Of a stretch of DNA of 51,320 bases, positions 35,490 through 44,599 are shown one piece after another (position 1 is the first letter of the stretch; each line of letters opens with the position of its first letter). This DNA comes from Saprospiraceae bacterium (GTDB taxonomy: Bacteria; Bacteroidota; Bacteroidia; Chitinophagales; Saprospiraceae): positions 1-51,320 of the forward strand of contig JAHDFX010000012.1 in NCBI GenBank assembly GCA_020627965.1, read 5' to 3'. Under the pieces are notes generated by a model. That model was not told the origin of the DNA. It saw only the letters and a list, made by a program, of their open reading frames with translations, and ran no database searches. The translations under genes were made by a program, and so were the position numbers.

Positions 35490-37003
35490 ACAGTAACGGG
35501 TTCAGTTTTATCAGAGAACACAATTGAAGAAATATATTGCTCATCTTCTACAATAGATTTATCTTCTTTAAATTGGGCGCCTAAAAAAATAATTTTCTCA
35601 AGAGAAGGAATAGGCATATTTGACATTTCAGTTGATGAAACATTTACATTACCATTAATCATTCGGAAATAGCGGTCATATATACTAGAATTAAATAATA
35701 CACATAAACCATAGACTAAATCGTCAGATAGTTCACCATTCGTTCGATACATGAAATTAGTTTTATTTTCAAAACCAATTTCATTGAAATCATATTCTCG
35801 GGCAATGAATGGAGCACAAATGATTCGTTTTTTATCTTCTTTTGCACTGAACCTACGTTGTAATACATAATTCTGTGAAGGAACAAGTATTCTGGGATTT
35901 ATTCTATCAATAAATTGAGGCTTTTTATCTTGAATGACAGGCCATTTAAGTGCATATTGTGAAATATTAAAATTCCATATTAAAGGGACATTAAATCCAC
36001 TTTTATTGTCATTTTTTAAATTATTCTTAGACCTAAATGCGACTACTCTACCTGTTGATACTTTTATTGAGTGGCTTGACAATCTGAATTTTAATTTCCT
36101 TAATGATTGTATGAGTTCAAAATCATCACTATTTGTCGGGAGGTGTAATATTTTATGATTTGATTCGAGGTCAATTAGATCTGTAATTTGGTACTTAGAA
36201 AAAGTATTTTGTATTTTCAGATCTTTGATACCTTCCGAGATACTAATTTTAGTTTCAACACCTGCTTTATTATTAGCCTTAAAAATAATAGTTTCTTGCA
36301 ATACTTTATCTTCTTTAAAAGCTTCTGTCCTTGATTTGAATAGATGAATGCGCTTTAATCTGCTTTCTTTAAATAAGAATTCTCTAAGAGATTTAAAGTA
36401 CAGACCGGAAGAAAAACTACGAGGTACAATGAATATGGTATCACCAGAAATCTTGGTAAGTTTAATTCCCATGGCTATAAATCCAGCATATATATTAGTT
36501 ATTCCTTCCAACAAAAAGGAACTTGCCTTTACATTCTTATCTCCTTTATTTAATTTAAAATATGGGGGATTAGAAATTACGTAATCATAACTTTCTTCAC
36601 AGTCAGGATAGTTCTCATTAGCCCATATTAGGAAATTATCTCCGTATAAGTTGTAATTAATTATAACATTATCTTCAGCATAATACTTTATTAGATATTC
36701 CAGATTATTTTTTAATACCTCGTGTATAGCCTCGTCAATTTCAAATAAATCAATGCTTATATTTTTTACGCCCAATTTAACGAGTCGTTCTACTAAAGCA
36801 CAACTAAGAAGTCCATGACCAGCTCCAGGATCGCATATTTTTATAGGGGTTTCTGGAGCTTCATCTACTAACGAGGCCATAAAGCTTGCTATAGCGCAGG
36901 ATGTAAAATATTGTCCTAAAGCTTTCTTATGTTCTTTACTTTTATTTGACCCGTATTCTAGTCCTTTGTTATGAGCAAATTCAGTAGGTGTCATACTTAT
37001 CAT
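35486..37003 (-). CDS. Adenine-specific DNA methyltransferase, PstI/BsuBI type
   Basis: This 505-residue gamma-class N6-adenine methyltransferase protects DNA from the linked endonuclease. The motif-X region KKALGQYFTS lies at about 27-36, the SAM-binding motif I ICDPGAGHGLL at about 56-66, and the catalytic motif IV SNPPYFKL near residue 143. The C-terminal half is the target-recognition region. The expected product is a methylated adenine in CTGCAG-like sites, but specificity is inference from the partner. The arrangement is methylase first, then endonuclease (4-bp overlap). No controller gene is visible. By eye the pair is more AT-rich than the flanking housekeeping genes, consistent with horizontal acquisition. 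Confidence 0.9.
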   Translation of the reverse strand: MISMTPTEFAHNKGLEYGSNKSKEHKKALGQYFTSCAIASFMASLVDEAPETPIKICDPGAGHGLLSCALVERLVKLGVKNISIDLFEIDEAIHEVLKNNLEYLIKYYAEDNVIINYNLYGDNFLIWANENYPDCEESYDYVISNPPYFKLNKGDKNVKASSFLLEGITNIYAGFIAMGIKLTKISGDTIFIVPRSFSSGLYFKSLREFLFKESRLKRIHLFKSRTEAFKEDKVLQETIIFKANNKAGVETKISISEGIKDLKIQNTFSKYQITDLIDLESNHKILHLPTNSDDFELIQSLRKLKFRLSSHSIKVSTGRVVAFRSKNNLKNDNKSGFNVPLIWNFNISQYALKWPVIQDKKPQFIDRINPRILVPSQNYVLQRRFSAKEDKKRIICAPFIAREYDFNEIGFENKTNFMYRTNGELSDDLVYGLCVLFNSSIYDRYFRMINGNVNVSSTEMSNMPIPSLEKIIFLGAQFKEDKSIVEDEQYISSIVFSDKTEPVTV

Positions 37004-37077
37004 TATTTATCCCCAATATACAACATTTTGTTTGTGTGGTTTTAAATTTTATAAATGAAATAGCCTAATGGAAGGGC

Positions 37078-37394
37078 TTACAACTGATCAGCAACCTGCC
37101 TGAACACATACCACCAATTCACCCGCTCGGCTTTCAAAGGTTTTTCTTTATCATTCATCAACACGATGATTAGGTTCTTTTTAGGGTTGATGTAAATATG
37201 TTGTTTGTACAATCCGATCGCCATAAAATCGCCGTATTCTTTCAGTCCGATGTGCCAGCAATAATTATAATTATAACTACTCCCATGTGTAATGTTTCTT
37301 TGGATAGATTTGTTAAAGCGAAACCTGCCCAAAAGGAGAATAGGGTGATGGTAAGGATTGTCTGAAATATGATTTGACTGACTTTCTGGCTCAT
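37078..37394 (-). pseudogene. Serine hydrolase (beta-lactamase family) remnant, middle deleted
   Basis: The 3' part (37078 to about 37290) codes for the C-terminus of a class-C-beta-lactamase-like serine hydrolase: YNYNYCWHIG, YGDFMAIGLYKQHIYINP and ERVNWWYVFRQVADQL. A second frame starting with ATG at 37392-37394 codes for an N-terminal membrane anchor (MSQKVSQIIFQ, then a hydrophobic stretch and WAGFALTNLSKE). The two are in different frames and only about 20 codons separate them, so roughly 300 codons holding the SxxK and YxN active-site motifs are missing. It is non-functional. It lies 9 bp after a 58-residue lipoprotein gene. Confidence 0.75.
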
Positions 37395-37403
37395 AATGCC
37401 TAT

Positions 37404-37580
37404 TTAAATTTCAGGATGAATTTTTTTTCTTTGCAACTCTTTTGGGTGCTCCATTCCTTTTTCATAATGTTCCGTTGCAAATACCATGTATTCATTGTGT
37501 TTAGCAGTGTTCGCAACCTTTGTTGGTACGCAAGATGCAACTAGTAAAACCAGGAATGTTATTTTGACTAAGTTATTCAT
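37404..37580 (-). CDS. 58-residue putative lipoprotein
   Basis: The frame opens with ATG at 37578-37580 and gives a lipoprotein signal (hydrophobic residues 4-15, lipobox VASC with Cys at 17). A short charged tail follows (EHYEKGMEHPKELQRKK). Small size and position among remnants leave open that it, too, is a shortened gene keeping only its two ends. A TAA closes it 9 bp before the serine-hydrolase remnant. No family recognised. Confidence 0.5.
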   Translation of the reverse strand: MNNLVKITFLVLLVASCVPTKVANTAKHNEYMVFATEHYEKGMEHPKELQRKKIHPEI

Positions 37581-37694
37581 AATGAAGTTGTTTTGTTTCT
37601 TGGAAATTTGCTCCTATTCCGAGGTATATCAAGTCCAAACTATCACAAATTATTGACTAATTTATACTTTTATTGTTTTTTGCTTGTCGTTATT

Positions 37695-38873
37695 CTATAA
37701 TCCACAACTATCGATCTGAATCATTACATCAGCCCCTTGCATGGTTTCAAAACCAGCTTGCAGTTTAATACAAGAGCCTGCTTCCATGTTTACAATTTCA
37801 GGATTAGCAATAGTTGTACTGCTTGTCAAGGTATCTTTAGCACTGTAGCAACCAGTTTCCAGACTAGTCTCATCAATATCAACATTTCGGAAAACCTGAT
37901 TGAGTGCCATAGACATTTTTATCCACTGATCACTACTTGCTCTTAGTTTGCTATATTCCTGTTCAAGATGAAAAAAGCGCCCGGAGTTAAATGCAGCGGA
38001 AACCGTACATGGATTAGCACTTCCGTTTGTATAACGACCCTGTGTGTTGGTGCTGCCAGATAGGGGCAAAGAAGGCGTGATATGTTCTAGGCCATGAAGC
38101 AAACTGGTATCAATATTGGACAAAGCCATCCCCAGTTCGCTCAACTTATCCTCGCCTATAGGCTGCATGGAAGTACCATTGCTCATAATGATATGTGGCA
38201 AACTGGAATTCCAGCTAAAACCATGCAGTTGTATGGTGTACACATCAGGAATTTTATCGTATAAAAACTGGTGAGTGATTTGGAAGATTGAATTGACATT
38301 GTGCGCCATATCAGATATTCGATAGGCTTCAGAATTGCCACAGGAACTAGTCGTACCCGAACAGCTTGTAAAGGTCGGACTATTGCATCGGTGTGTGCCT
38401 GCCAGCATAAAAAAAGCAGCACCTACATTTTCAAATACAGAAGCTCCTTGTTTGCCAGTATTCGAGTCGTATTTAGGATGTGGCGATTGGATGACTAAAT
38501 TAGTTTGACAGGAATATGGATTGAATACATAAGTACCCCAGTAGTTACCATTTATAGCTTTTGTTTGCAAAACATAATAAACCTCTCCGTAAGTATCATC
38601 AGTAAATTCGATCAAGTCGTAATTTAATTGAGAAGCAAGGCTGGTGGCTGTTGTGAAATCTTTTTCCCATAGAGATTCCAGCATTTGCTCCCAGGTAGAC
38701 ATCTCCGTGATATTGGGTTCCACATAATTATTTCCGCCCGATCCAGGCATTGCATTGATAATGCCATTGAGTTTTTGGTATAATTCCCCGCTTTCTATCA
38801 GAGATTGTGAATAACATGTGGAAATGGTCAGGCAAAAAAGGAAAAATACTGTTATTAGCAGGTGTTTTTTCAT
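37695..38873 (-). CDS. Secreted protein, unknown, with C-terminal PGF-like motif
   Basis: This 392-residue protein has a signal peptide from the ATG at 38873 (residues 1-23, ending CYSQ). An earlier ATG at 38969 would add 32 residues with a second hydrophobic stretch and is disfavoured. The central region contains several Cys (CNSPTFTSCSG, TSSCGNSE) and a GTHRCN / HGFSW pair that could bind metal. The last about 40 residues (GSCIKLQAGFETMQGADVMI then CGL) match a short beta motif IxLxxGFxxxxGxxF common at the ends of Bacteroidota secreted proteins. I do not recognise the enzyme family. It is an intact gene inside an otherwise decaying region. Confidence 0.6.
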   Translation of the reverse strand: MKKHLLITVFFLFCLTISTCYSQSLIESGELYQKLNGIINAMPGSGGNNYVEPNITEMSTWEQMLESLWEKDFTTATSLASQLNYDLIEFTDDTYGEVYYVLQTKAINGNYWGTYVFNPYSCQTNLVIQSPHPKYDSNTGKQGASVFENVGAAFFMLAGTHRCNSPTFTSCSGTTSSCGNSEAYRISDMAHNVNSIFQITHQFLYDKIPDVYTIQLHGFSWNSSLPHIIMSNGTSMQPIGEDKLSELGMALSNIDTSLLHGLEHITPSLPLSGSTNTQGRYTNGSANPCTVSAAFNSGRFFHLEQEYSKLRASSDQWIKMSMALNQVFRNVDIDETSLETGCYSAKDTLTSSTTIANPEIVNMEAGSCIKLQAGFETMQGADVMIQIDSCGL

Positions 38874-39154
38874 TATTTTAATTTTGTTTTTTGCTATGGT
38901 ATCTTGTTGAGTCCATAAGCCTTGTGAAATCATGCCCATCAATATTATAATCAATCCGAGTCTGATCATAGCAAAATGAATTTGTTATGCCTTTTTACAA
39001 ATTTACAAAACAAAGTCAAGCTTTGCGATTAAAAATTGTGCTAAACCCCGACGAGATACCGGATCAAGTCCGGTATGACGGTTCCTTTATGGGTTTTCAT
39101 TTTAATCGTACAGGTCGAACAGAGCTGTAGAAAGCTATATCCCGTTTTTCGATA
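38874..39154. other. Intergenic region with REP-like palindrome
   Basis: Apart from the palindrome at 39056-39076, no gene was seen. The open frame from 38874 to 38969 is the unlikely N-terminal extension of the preceding gene. Confidence 0.4.
39056..39076. repeat. REP-like palindrome
   Basis: ATACCGGA-TCAAG-TCCGGTAT, embedded in CCCCGACGAG...GACGG. This is close to the interspersed extragenic palindrome CCGGATCAAGTCCGG seen in many bacterial genomes. Only one copy was found in the window. Confidence 0.65.
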
Positions 39155-39407
39155 TTATTTCGGATGATACACCCTCTTCGCTTTCTCCTTGATCTTGTCC
39201 AAATCTAGTTCTACGTTTTTGACCTGCTTATTGACGAACATGTCCATTTGGTTGTCATAATATGGGCTGTCAGGGTTGGAGCTATTGCCAAACAGGTTGA
39301 TGGTTTTTAAAGATTCGAGTCCATCTTCTCCATATTGAGCATACATGATATAAGTGTCCTAAAGAAAAGGCGGAAAAAAATAGAGTAACTAAAAAAGGAT
39401 ATTTCAT
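39155..39407 (-). pseudogene. Penicillin acylase family remnant, middle deleted
   Basis: From the ATG at 39405-39407 a signal peptide is encoded (MKYPFLVTLFFSAFSLG). In another frame, starting within a few codons, follows the C-terminus of a penicillin acylase/acyl-homoserine-lactone acylase-like protein (TYIMYAQYGEDGLESL, INLFGNSSNPDSPYYDNQMD, ending RVYHPK). The intact family is about 700-800 residues, so nearly all, including the autoproteolytic catalytic Ser, is lost. The signal peptide and tail lie in frames differing by one base. Like the serine-hydrolase remnant, both ends are kept. Confidence 0.75.
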
Positions 39408-39502
39408 ATAGTATTTATATATTGTCGTAGAAGCTATTTGAAAACCTTTTATTTATGTTTTCGTAAGAATAGGTAGCTACTCGTGGTAAATAATGCGTTT
39501 GT

Positions 39503-40112
39503 ATGGAGGCTCTATGGCATAGAATTTCAAATATAGGTATAGGGGAACATTTGAGTTCTGGAAAAGAATATCGAAGGATACGGCTATTGAATCGTTTTGC
39601 TTTGGTTATTTGTTCTACGGTAATTGTTGCATTTGTATATCAGTTTGTAGAGTATCAGATCATCAAAAATGAATTTGAATCTAGTTTTACAAGAGTCTAT
39701 TGAAAACTTAGGTGCACAAATTTCAAGAGTAGATGCTATTATACAAGTTGAACACTTGCCTGTAATTACAGGACATAAAAACTATTTAATCCAGTTGTTT
39801 CAAAACATTATCAGTAATGGTATTAAATATCAACCCGAAGGTCAGCAACCTACGATTAAAGTTAGTAATAAACAAAATACTGCTAATACCGTAATTACTA
39901 TTAAGGATAATGGAATCGGAATCGAAAAAAAACACGAGGGTTCCGTTTTTAATAGTTTTACACGTTTGCACTCACATGATGAATATGAAGGTTCTGGAAT
40001 TGGACTGGCTACCTGTAAAAAGATCATGGATATTCATAAGGGCAATATTGAAATTAAAAGTGAGCCTGGTATGGGGACAGAAGTCATTATGTATTTTCCT
40101 TTATTCGTCTGA
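39503..40112 (+). pseudogene. Sensor histidine kinase remnant, middle deleted
   Basis: The 5' part (39503 to about 39690) encodes MEALWHRISNIGIGEHLSSG and then KEYRRIRLLNRFALVICS and a membrane helix, the start of a Bacteroidota multi-pass sensor kinase. The 3' part, in another frame from about 39669, encodes the HATPase domain: N box with NGIKY, G1 box DNGIGI, F box SFTRLH and G2 box GSGIGLA. The remaining membrane segments, the phospho-acceptor His and most of the dimerisation domain are missing. The junction lies around 39660-39700. A separate expression of the ATPase part from 39669 is possible but would be inactive without the His. Confidence 0.78.
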
Positions 40113-40273
40113 GTGCATGTCTAATGCTCCGAATTGTTTTCCTAAAAGCATATTCTCTAACGATCTCAATATTTTCAATATTAGTCTTTGATTGAATGTG
40201 AAATATAAGAAAAAAACAAGTCTTTTATTTTGTACCGTTGGCGCCGACTTTATCCAAAGCAAAAACTAAAAAC

Positions 40274-41095
40274 ATGCAAAATTTAGAAAATAAATATGAT
40301 CTTTTACGGAAGCAATCTCTAAAAGGTTTTAGAAAATTAGTTTACAAAATTGACCCAAATAGAGATTATGCTGGAAAGTTTGACTTCATTCCCACAATGG
40401 TGTCAAAAGAAAGACAGTTAAAGTGGACAGGATGGTTTGGGCCAAAGTTGGCAAAAAACACGCACGATTTTGTCAGTTTAATGATGATGCAGGGCTATAG
40501 AAATGGCTTAAAGCCTTCCACAGATATAAAGGTATTGGATTATGGTTGTGGCTGGGGAAGAATGCTTAGACTGATGCCTTATTTTGTCAATGTTAATAAT
40601 ATCTATGGTGTAGATCCTACTCCTAAATCCATCGAATTATGTCAGGATTATAATGTGCCAGCTCATACAGCACAGATTCCTCATGTTCCAAGCGCTCTTC
40701 CTTTCGATGAAAAATTTGATCTGATCTATGCATACTCGGTCTTCACTCACATGAATGATGAGGTTGCTGCCAATGCAATGAAGATATTTAGACAATATAT
40801 CAAAGAAGACGGTCTGGTTTGTGTAACTATCCGCCCTAGAAACTACTGGGAAGGCAGACCTTCAGGTGGCAATATTAGCCCACAGAAAAAATTAGAGCTA
40901 TTGGGGAATCATGATGAAAATGGTTATGCTTTCATCTCTTATGCAGAAAACAGACATGGCGGACCAACCAATTGGGGAGATAGTTCTTTCTCTTTGGAAT
41001 ACATAGAAAAAAACTGGAAAGATTGGAAAGTAATTACGGTTGATGTTACGGATTCTGTGCCTCTGCAAAGACTGGTTTTCCTGAAGCCTGTTTAA
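40274..41095 (+). CDS. Class I SAM-dependent methyltransferase
   Basis: This 273-residue cytoplasmic methyltransferase has motif I VLDYGCGWGRML (about 89-100), the acidic motif II IYGVDPTPKSIELC and the motif IV-like FDLIYAYSVFTHM. The ATG at 40274 is preferred over the TTG at 40238, which lies within a poor upstream region. The substrate is unknown. The fold type includes small-molecule and sugar methyltransferases. It is an intact gene among remnants, with no operon partner: the upstream kinase remnant is on the same strand, and the downstream gene converges. Confidence 0.8.
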   Translation: MQNLENKYDLLRKQSLKGFRKLVYKIDPNRDYAGKFDFIPTMVSKERQLKWTGWFGPKLAKNTHDFVSLMMMQGYRNGLKPSTDIKVLDYGCGWGRMLRLMPYFVNVNNIYGVDPTPKSIELCQDYNVPAHTAQIPHVPSALPFDEKFDLIYAYSVFTHMNDEVAANAMKIFRQYIKEDGLVCVTIRPRNYWEGRPSGGNISPQKKLELLGNHDENGYAFISYAENRHGGPTNWGDSSFSLEYIEKNWKDWKVITVDVTDSVPLQRLVFLKPV

Positions 41096-41124
41096 GGCTT
41101 ACTATGTATGTTCTCAGAACCTGT

Positions 41125-41253
41125 TTATTTTTTCTTAAAATAGGCATAGAAATTCAATATAATAGCAGAAGCAGACACGATTGTCATGACTATACTAGGG
41201 ACAAAGTTGACATGTCCTCCCAAGTCCATGAATAAGAAGTAACCAATACGAAA
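41125..41253 (-). pseudogene. Membrane protein C-terminal remnant
   Basis: A minus-strand frame of 42 codons closed upstream by a stop encodes GYFLFMDLGGHVNFVP followed by a hydrophobic helix and a Lys-rich end (YAYFKKK). It has the look of the last transmembrane helix of a lost membrane protein. No start is present. Family not recognised. Confidence 0.35.
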
Positions 41254-41278
41254 TTACGAAAACAAAGCACATAAAAAA

Positions 41279-41304
41279 GGGCATTCACAATTTTGTAAAT
41301 GCCC
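41279..41304 (-). terminator. Terminator of the frameshifted T9SS gene
   Basis: GGGCATT and AATGCCC pair, with ACA/TGT inside, separated by one mismatch. A run of A precedes it on the plus strand, giving a U tract for leftward transcription. It lies 25 bp past the stop codon at 41329. Confidence 0.75.
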
Positions 41305-41328
41305 CTATTATAGTTTTAGATTAAACTT

Positions 41329-44300
41329 TTACTGCTTCACGACCTGAAGCATGCGCTTGATCTCCGAGTCTTTAAAACGGACGTAATACACGCCTGCCGG
41401 ATAAGCTGCCAGTGATAATTTTGCTGTATAAACGCCGTCATATCTTACTAAGCTTTTCGTTTGTACCAATTGCCCCATAGTATTGAAAATTTCAAAGTAC
41501 AGGAATGGGCTTGGACGATTGATACCGCTTACATTGATTCTGAATACACCGTTTGTTGGGTTTGGCAGTACCTCCATAGTTGCACCCGATACAGGATCAA
41601 TGACAGACACTTCTAAGTCTACAAACACCATTTCTTCGAATTCACAATCATTAGCATCAATAACTAATATAGGATATGTACCTGTAGACAAACCGCTAAA
41701 TGTCCCGCTGCTTTGTGTTGTATTGCCATTATTAATACTGTAAGAGAAAGGAGGTGTACCACCTGATACAGCGACCATAATAGAACCATCCTCATTGCCG
41801 GCACCTGATTCTGAACTTGTAGTGATTGTTGCTGCTAAAGAACTACAATCAATACTTGTACAGAAGTTATTTGTTTCTAGCGAACCGAAGTTAACATTCA
41901 TGATAGAAGTAAGTACGTTGCCATCAGCATCTACGATTTCATAACCTCCATCAGTTCCTCCCCAGGGAGTACTTTCAAGCCCATCTCCATAAGAATCAAA
42001 AATTTTAAAAACATAACAGCTGCTGTCTACACAAAATTCTTCAACAATAAGTGTATTTAATTGTCCAGAATAAGGTCCTCCTGAATACAATACATTTCCA
42101 CCAAGGTCTGTCAGCTCCCAGCTAGTCTCTCCTGGATAATTATCTGTTAAGAGTTGCAGACTGATGTAGACACCCTGGAGGATAATTTCAAATTCTTTTT
42201 CAAATTCATTATTATCCATGATTTCATCTGCCACACCATTGGGCATAGATACAGTCGTGGTAACGGTATTATTTCCGTCAACTACACCAGTCAATAGAAT
42301 AGGAACTGTTTCAGAAGCACCAAAAACCAGATTACCTGTCCAGTTGATCGTTGTAAATGCCAGACCATTCAATTGAACATCAATAGTGGCACTGGTCAAT
42401 GTTTCTGTTCCTAAATTGGTTAATATAAGGTCAGCGGTGATCTCTTCTCCACAATTTTGACCTTCTAAGCCCTCAATATCGGACATAGTGGCATCAAAGC
42501 GAGGCAAGTGATATACCAATGGATTTAGCGTGTCATTCAGCGGAGCTGTATCTTCAGGAAGGCTGGTAAATATTTTAAAATTATATTCTCCAATAGAAGA
42601 CAAGTCAACATCAGTCATGAAGGTGTGCGTATAAATGCTATCTGATGGTAGAGGAGTATTAACACTCTCTATTACTGCGGTACCATTATCAAAAATATAC
42701 CCTACATCAAAATTGAAAATAGTATCCAAACCAAAATTTTTCACATTAATGGCTACGTCTTCACTGGCTGTCAATAGAGAAGCGTTTGCTGGACTAATTA
42801 ACGCAACAGGACCAATGTCAATAGTATCTCTGTATAGCTCAAAGGAGACAATTTTGGTTGCCCAGTCACTATTGTTGCCCATATATTCACCCGTAAACCA
42901 GAAAGTGCGATCATTGGCAGGATCAAGGCTCATTTGGGAATAGTCCCCATAACGACTCAAAGGGGCTGCGCTAGCTCCTGTAGCAAATTCAAATTCATCA
43001 ATAGTCATTTCTCCAAGTGGATCACTGACTCTTCTTCCTGTAAAACGAAGACTAGGATAAATTTGCTCACCGGATACAGAATAAGCCAGACCGATATTAC
43101 CACTTCCATCCATGCAGATACTACTCATGAAACGATGTAGACCATCTTCGGGTGCAAATGTGCCTTCTTGATAGACAGACCAGGCTGGATTAGCCGGTGT
43201 TCTGCGTAATTCCATCCAGCGAATACCGGCAAAAATGTCATTAGTAGATGAAGCATTGACTAAGAAATTCAAGACTATAGATTCATGAGAAGTGAAATTG
43301 CGGTAGTGTGACTGGTGCATAATCACATTCGCTAAACCAGTAATTCCCCCTCCATTCAATTGGGGAATACAGTCGAAAAAGCCGCCGAACACACAGCCTT
43401 GTGTGTCGAAAGCGGCTGTAGGAACATTGACTTCTGTTATCACCGTATTATTAGGATTATTCCAGTCTATCTCCACATTAAAAATATCAATTTGATCCTG
43501 TGAAGCTCCTCCCCATGCATCGTCGTTCAGGCGAAGTATCATAGGGGGCATATTGGCTGCCGGAGCGACAGGGCCTGTCCAATTAACGGGAGTCGCTATG
43601 AAAGGATTACCTCCAATGTCAGGAATAATAATTCTCTGAATACTCACTACAGGATCATTGTTTAATAAAGCCTGACGATCTATGAAGTAAGTGGGAAGTC
43701 CATCTAACTCATTCGTTGTAACACAAATCGCATTTGGCCAAATTGTGTATTTAGGATAATCCGGGAAGTTTGGTGTAGCAAAATTATAAGCATACCAACT
43801 GCCCAGCGGGTCTGAAGTTTCTGAAACAGCCACTAATAATTGATTCCCGGAAGGGAATTCTGTCATGATCCATCGGTCAGCCTCATGGTCAAACAAGATA
43901 ATAGGGTCGCCACCGGAGGAGAAACCAATAGATGACCAGATCGTATTCATGGCAATAGGAGCCGAAACAGTATTCCCTTGCTTGTCAAAAACCTGAAAAT
44001 AGGTAACATTCACCATTTGAATATAGTAATCATTACCTACTTGTCCACATGGGTCAGGTGGTGTCGCAGCACCCACACTTTGAGGAATACCTTCAATATT
44101 AACAAGAGGCTCGACTGGAATACTACGATTTGCATTGATCTCAGATTGACGAACAGGGTCGCCAAAGCGTGGCATAGCGTTTGGGTTGGCAGGTGCTTTA
44201 GGGCTGTCTATATCTATAAAGTTAGGAATGAGCCGGTCTTTTTTAATGCCTTCTTCTTTTCAGGAGAGGTTCCAGACAAAGGGACGAGGTCTCTTACTGG

Positions 44301-44420
44301 TGGAGTTTTGCCTAAAAATTCAGCTTGAGTACTTTGTACTTCTAATTCAATTTGATTTTGTGCTTGTAACCAGGTGAATACAAAAAACACGAATACGCTT
44401 AGGGGGATAATTTTTTTCAT
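41329..44420 (-). pseudogene. T9SS-secreted SprB-repeat protein, frameshifted copy
   Basis: The paralogue of the next gene would be about 1,030 residues, but the frame breaks after residue 68. The front part (44214-44420) encodes a signal peptide, VQSTQAEFLGKTPPVRDLVP and SPEKKKALKK and then stops. The rest (41329-44175, 948 codons) continues in another frame with PRFGDPVRQSEI. The break maps to a run of six T (44239-44244, plus strand); the intact paralogue has seven at the same place (47519-47525). One base restores the reading. The body holds a propeller-like region, CARDB-like and SprB repeats, and a C-terminal T9SS type A sorting domain ending QVVKQ. It may be a true pseudogene, a slip-switched gene or a read error. 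Confidence 0.8.
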
Positions 44421-44547
44421 GGAAATAGTTTTATTATAGTTATATATATCGAACCTTTTTTGGGTTTTAACAGAGAGCCGAAGTTAACAGCCCTTATACA
44501 AAACGAAAAAACATTAATGCTTGTTTTATGTGAGGAATAAAAAAATA

Positions 44548-44575
44548 GGGCATCCGCATTTTTACGGATGCCCTG
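44548..44575 (-). terminator. Terminator of the intact T9SS paralogue
   Basis: AGGGCATCCG (44548-44557) pairs with CGGATGCCCT (44566-44575) around an 8-base loop. A run of A on the plus-strand left side gives the U tract for leftward transcription. Located 25 bp past the stop codon at 44600. Confidence 0.82.
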
Positions 44576-44599
44576 GAAATATAGTCTTAGGTTAAATAT

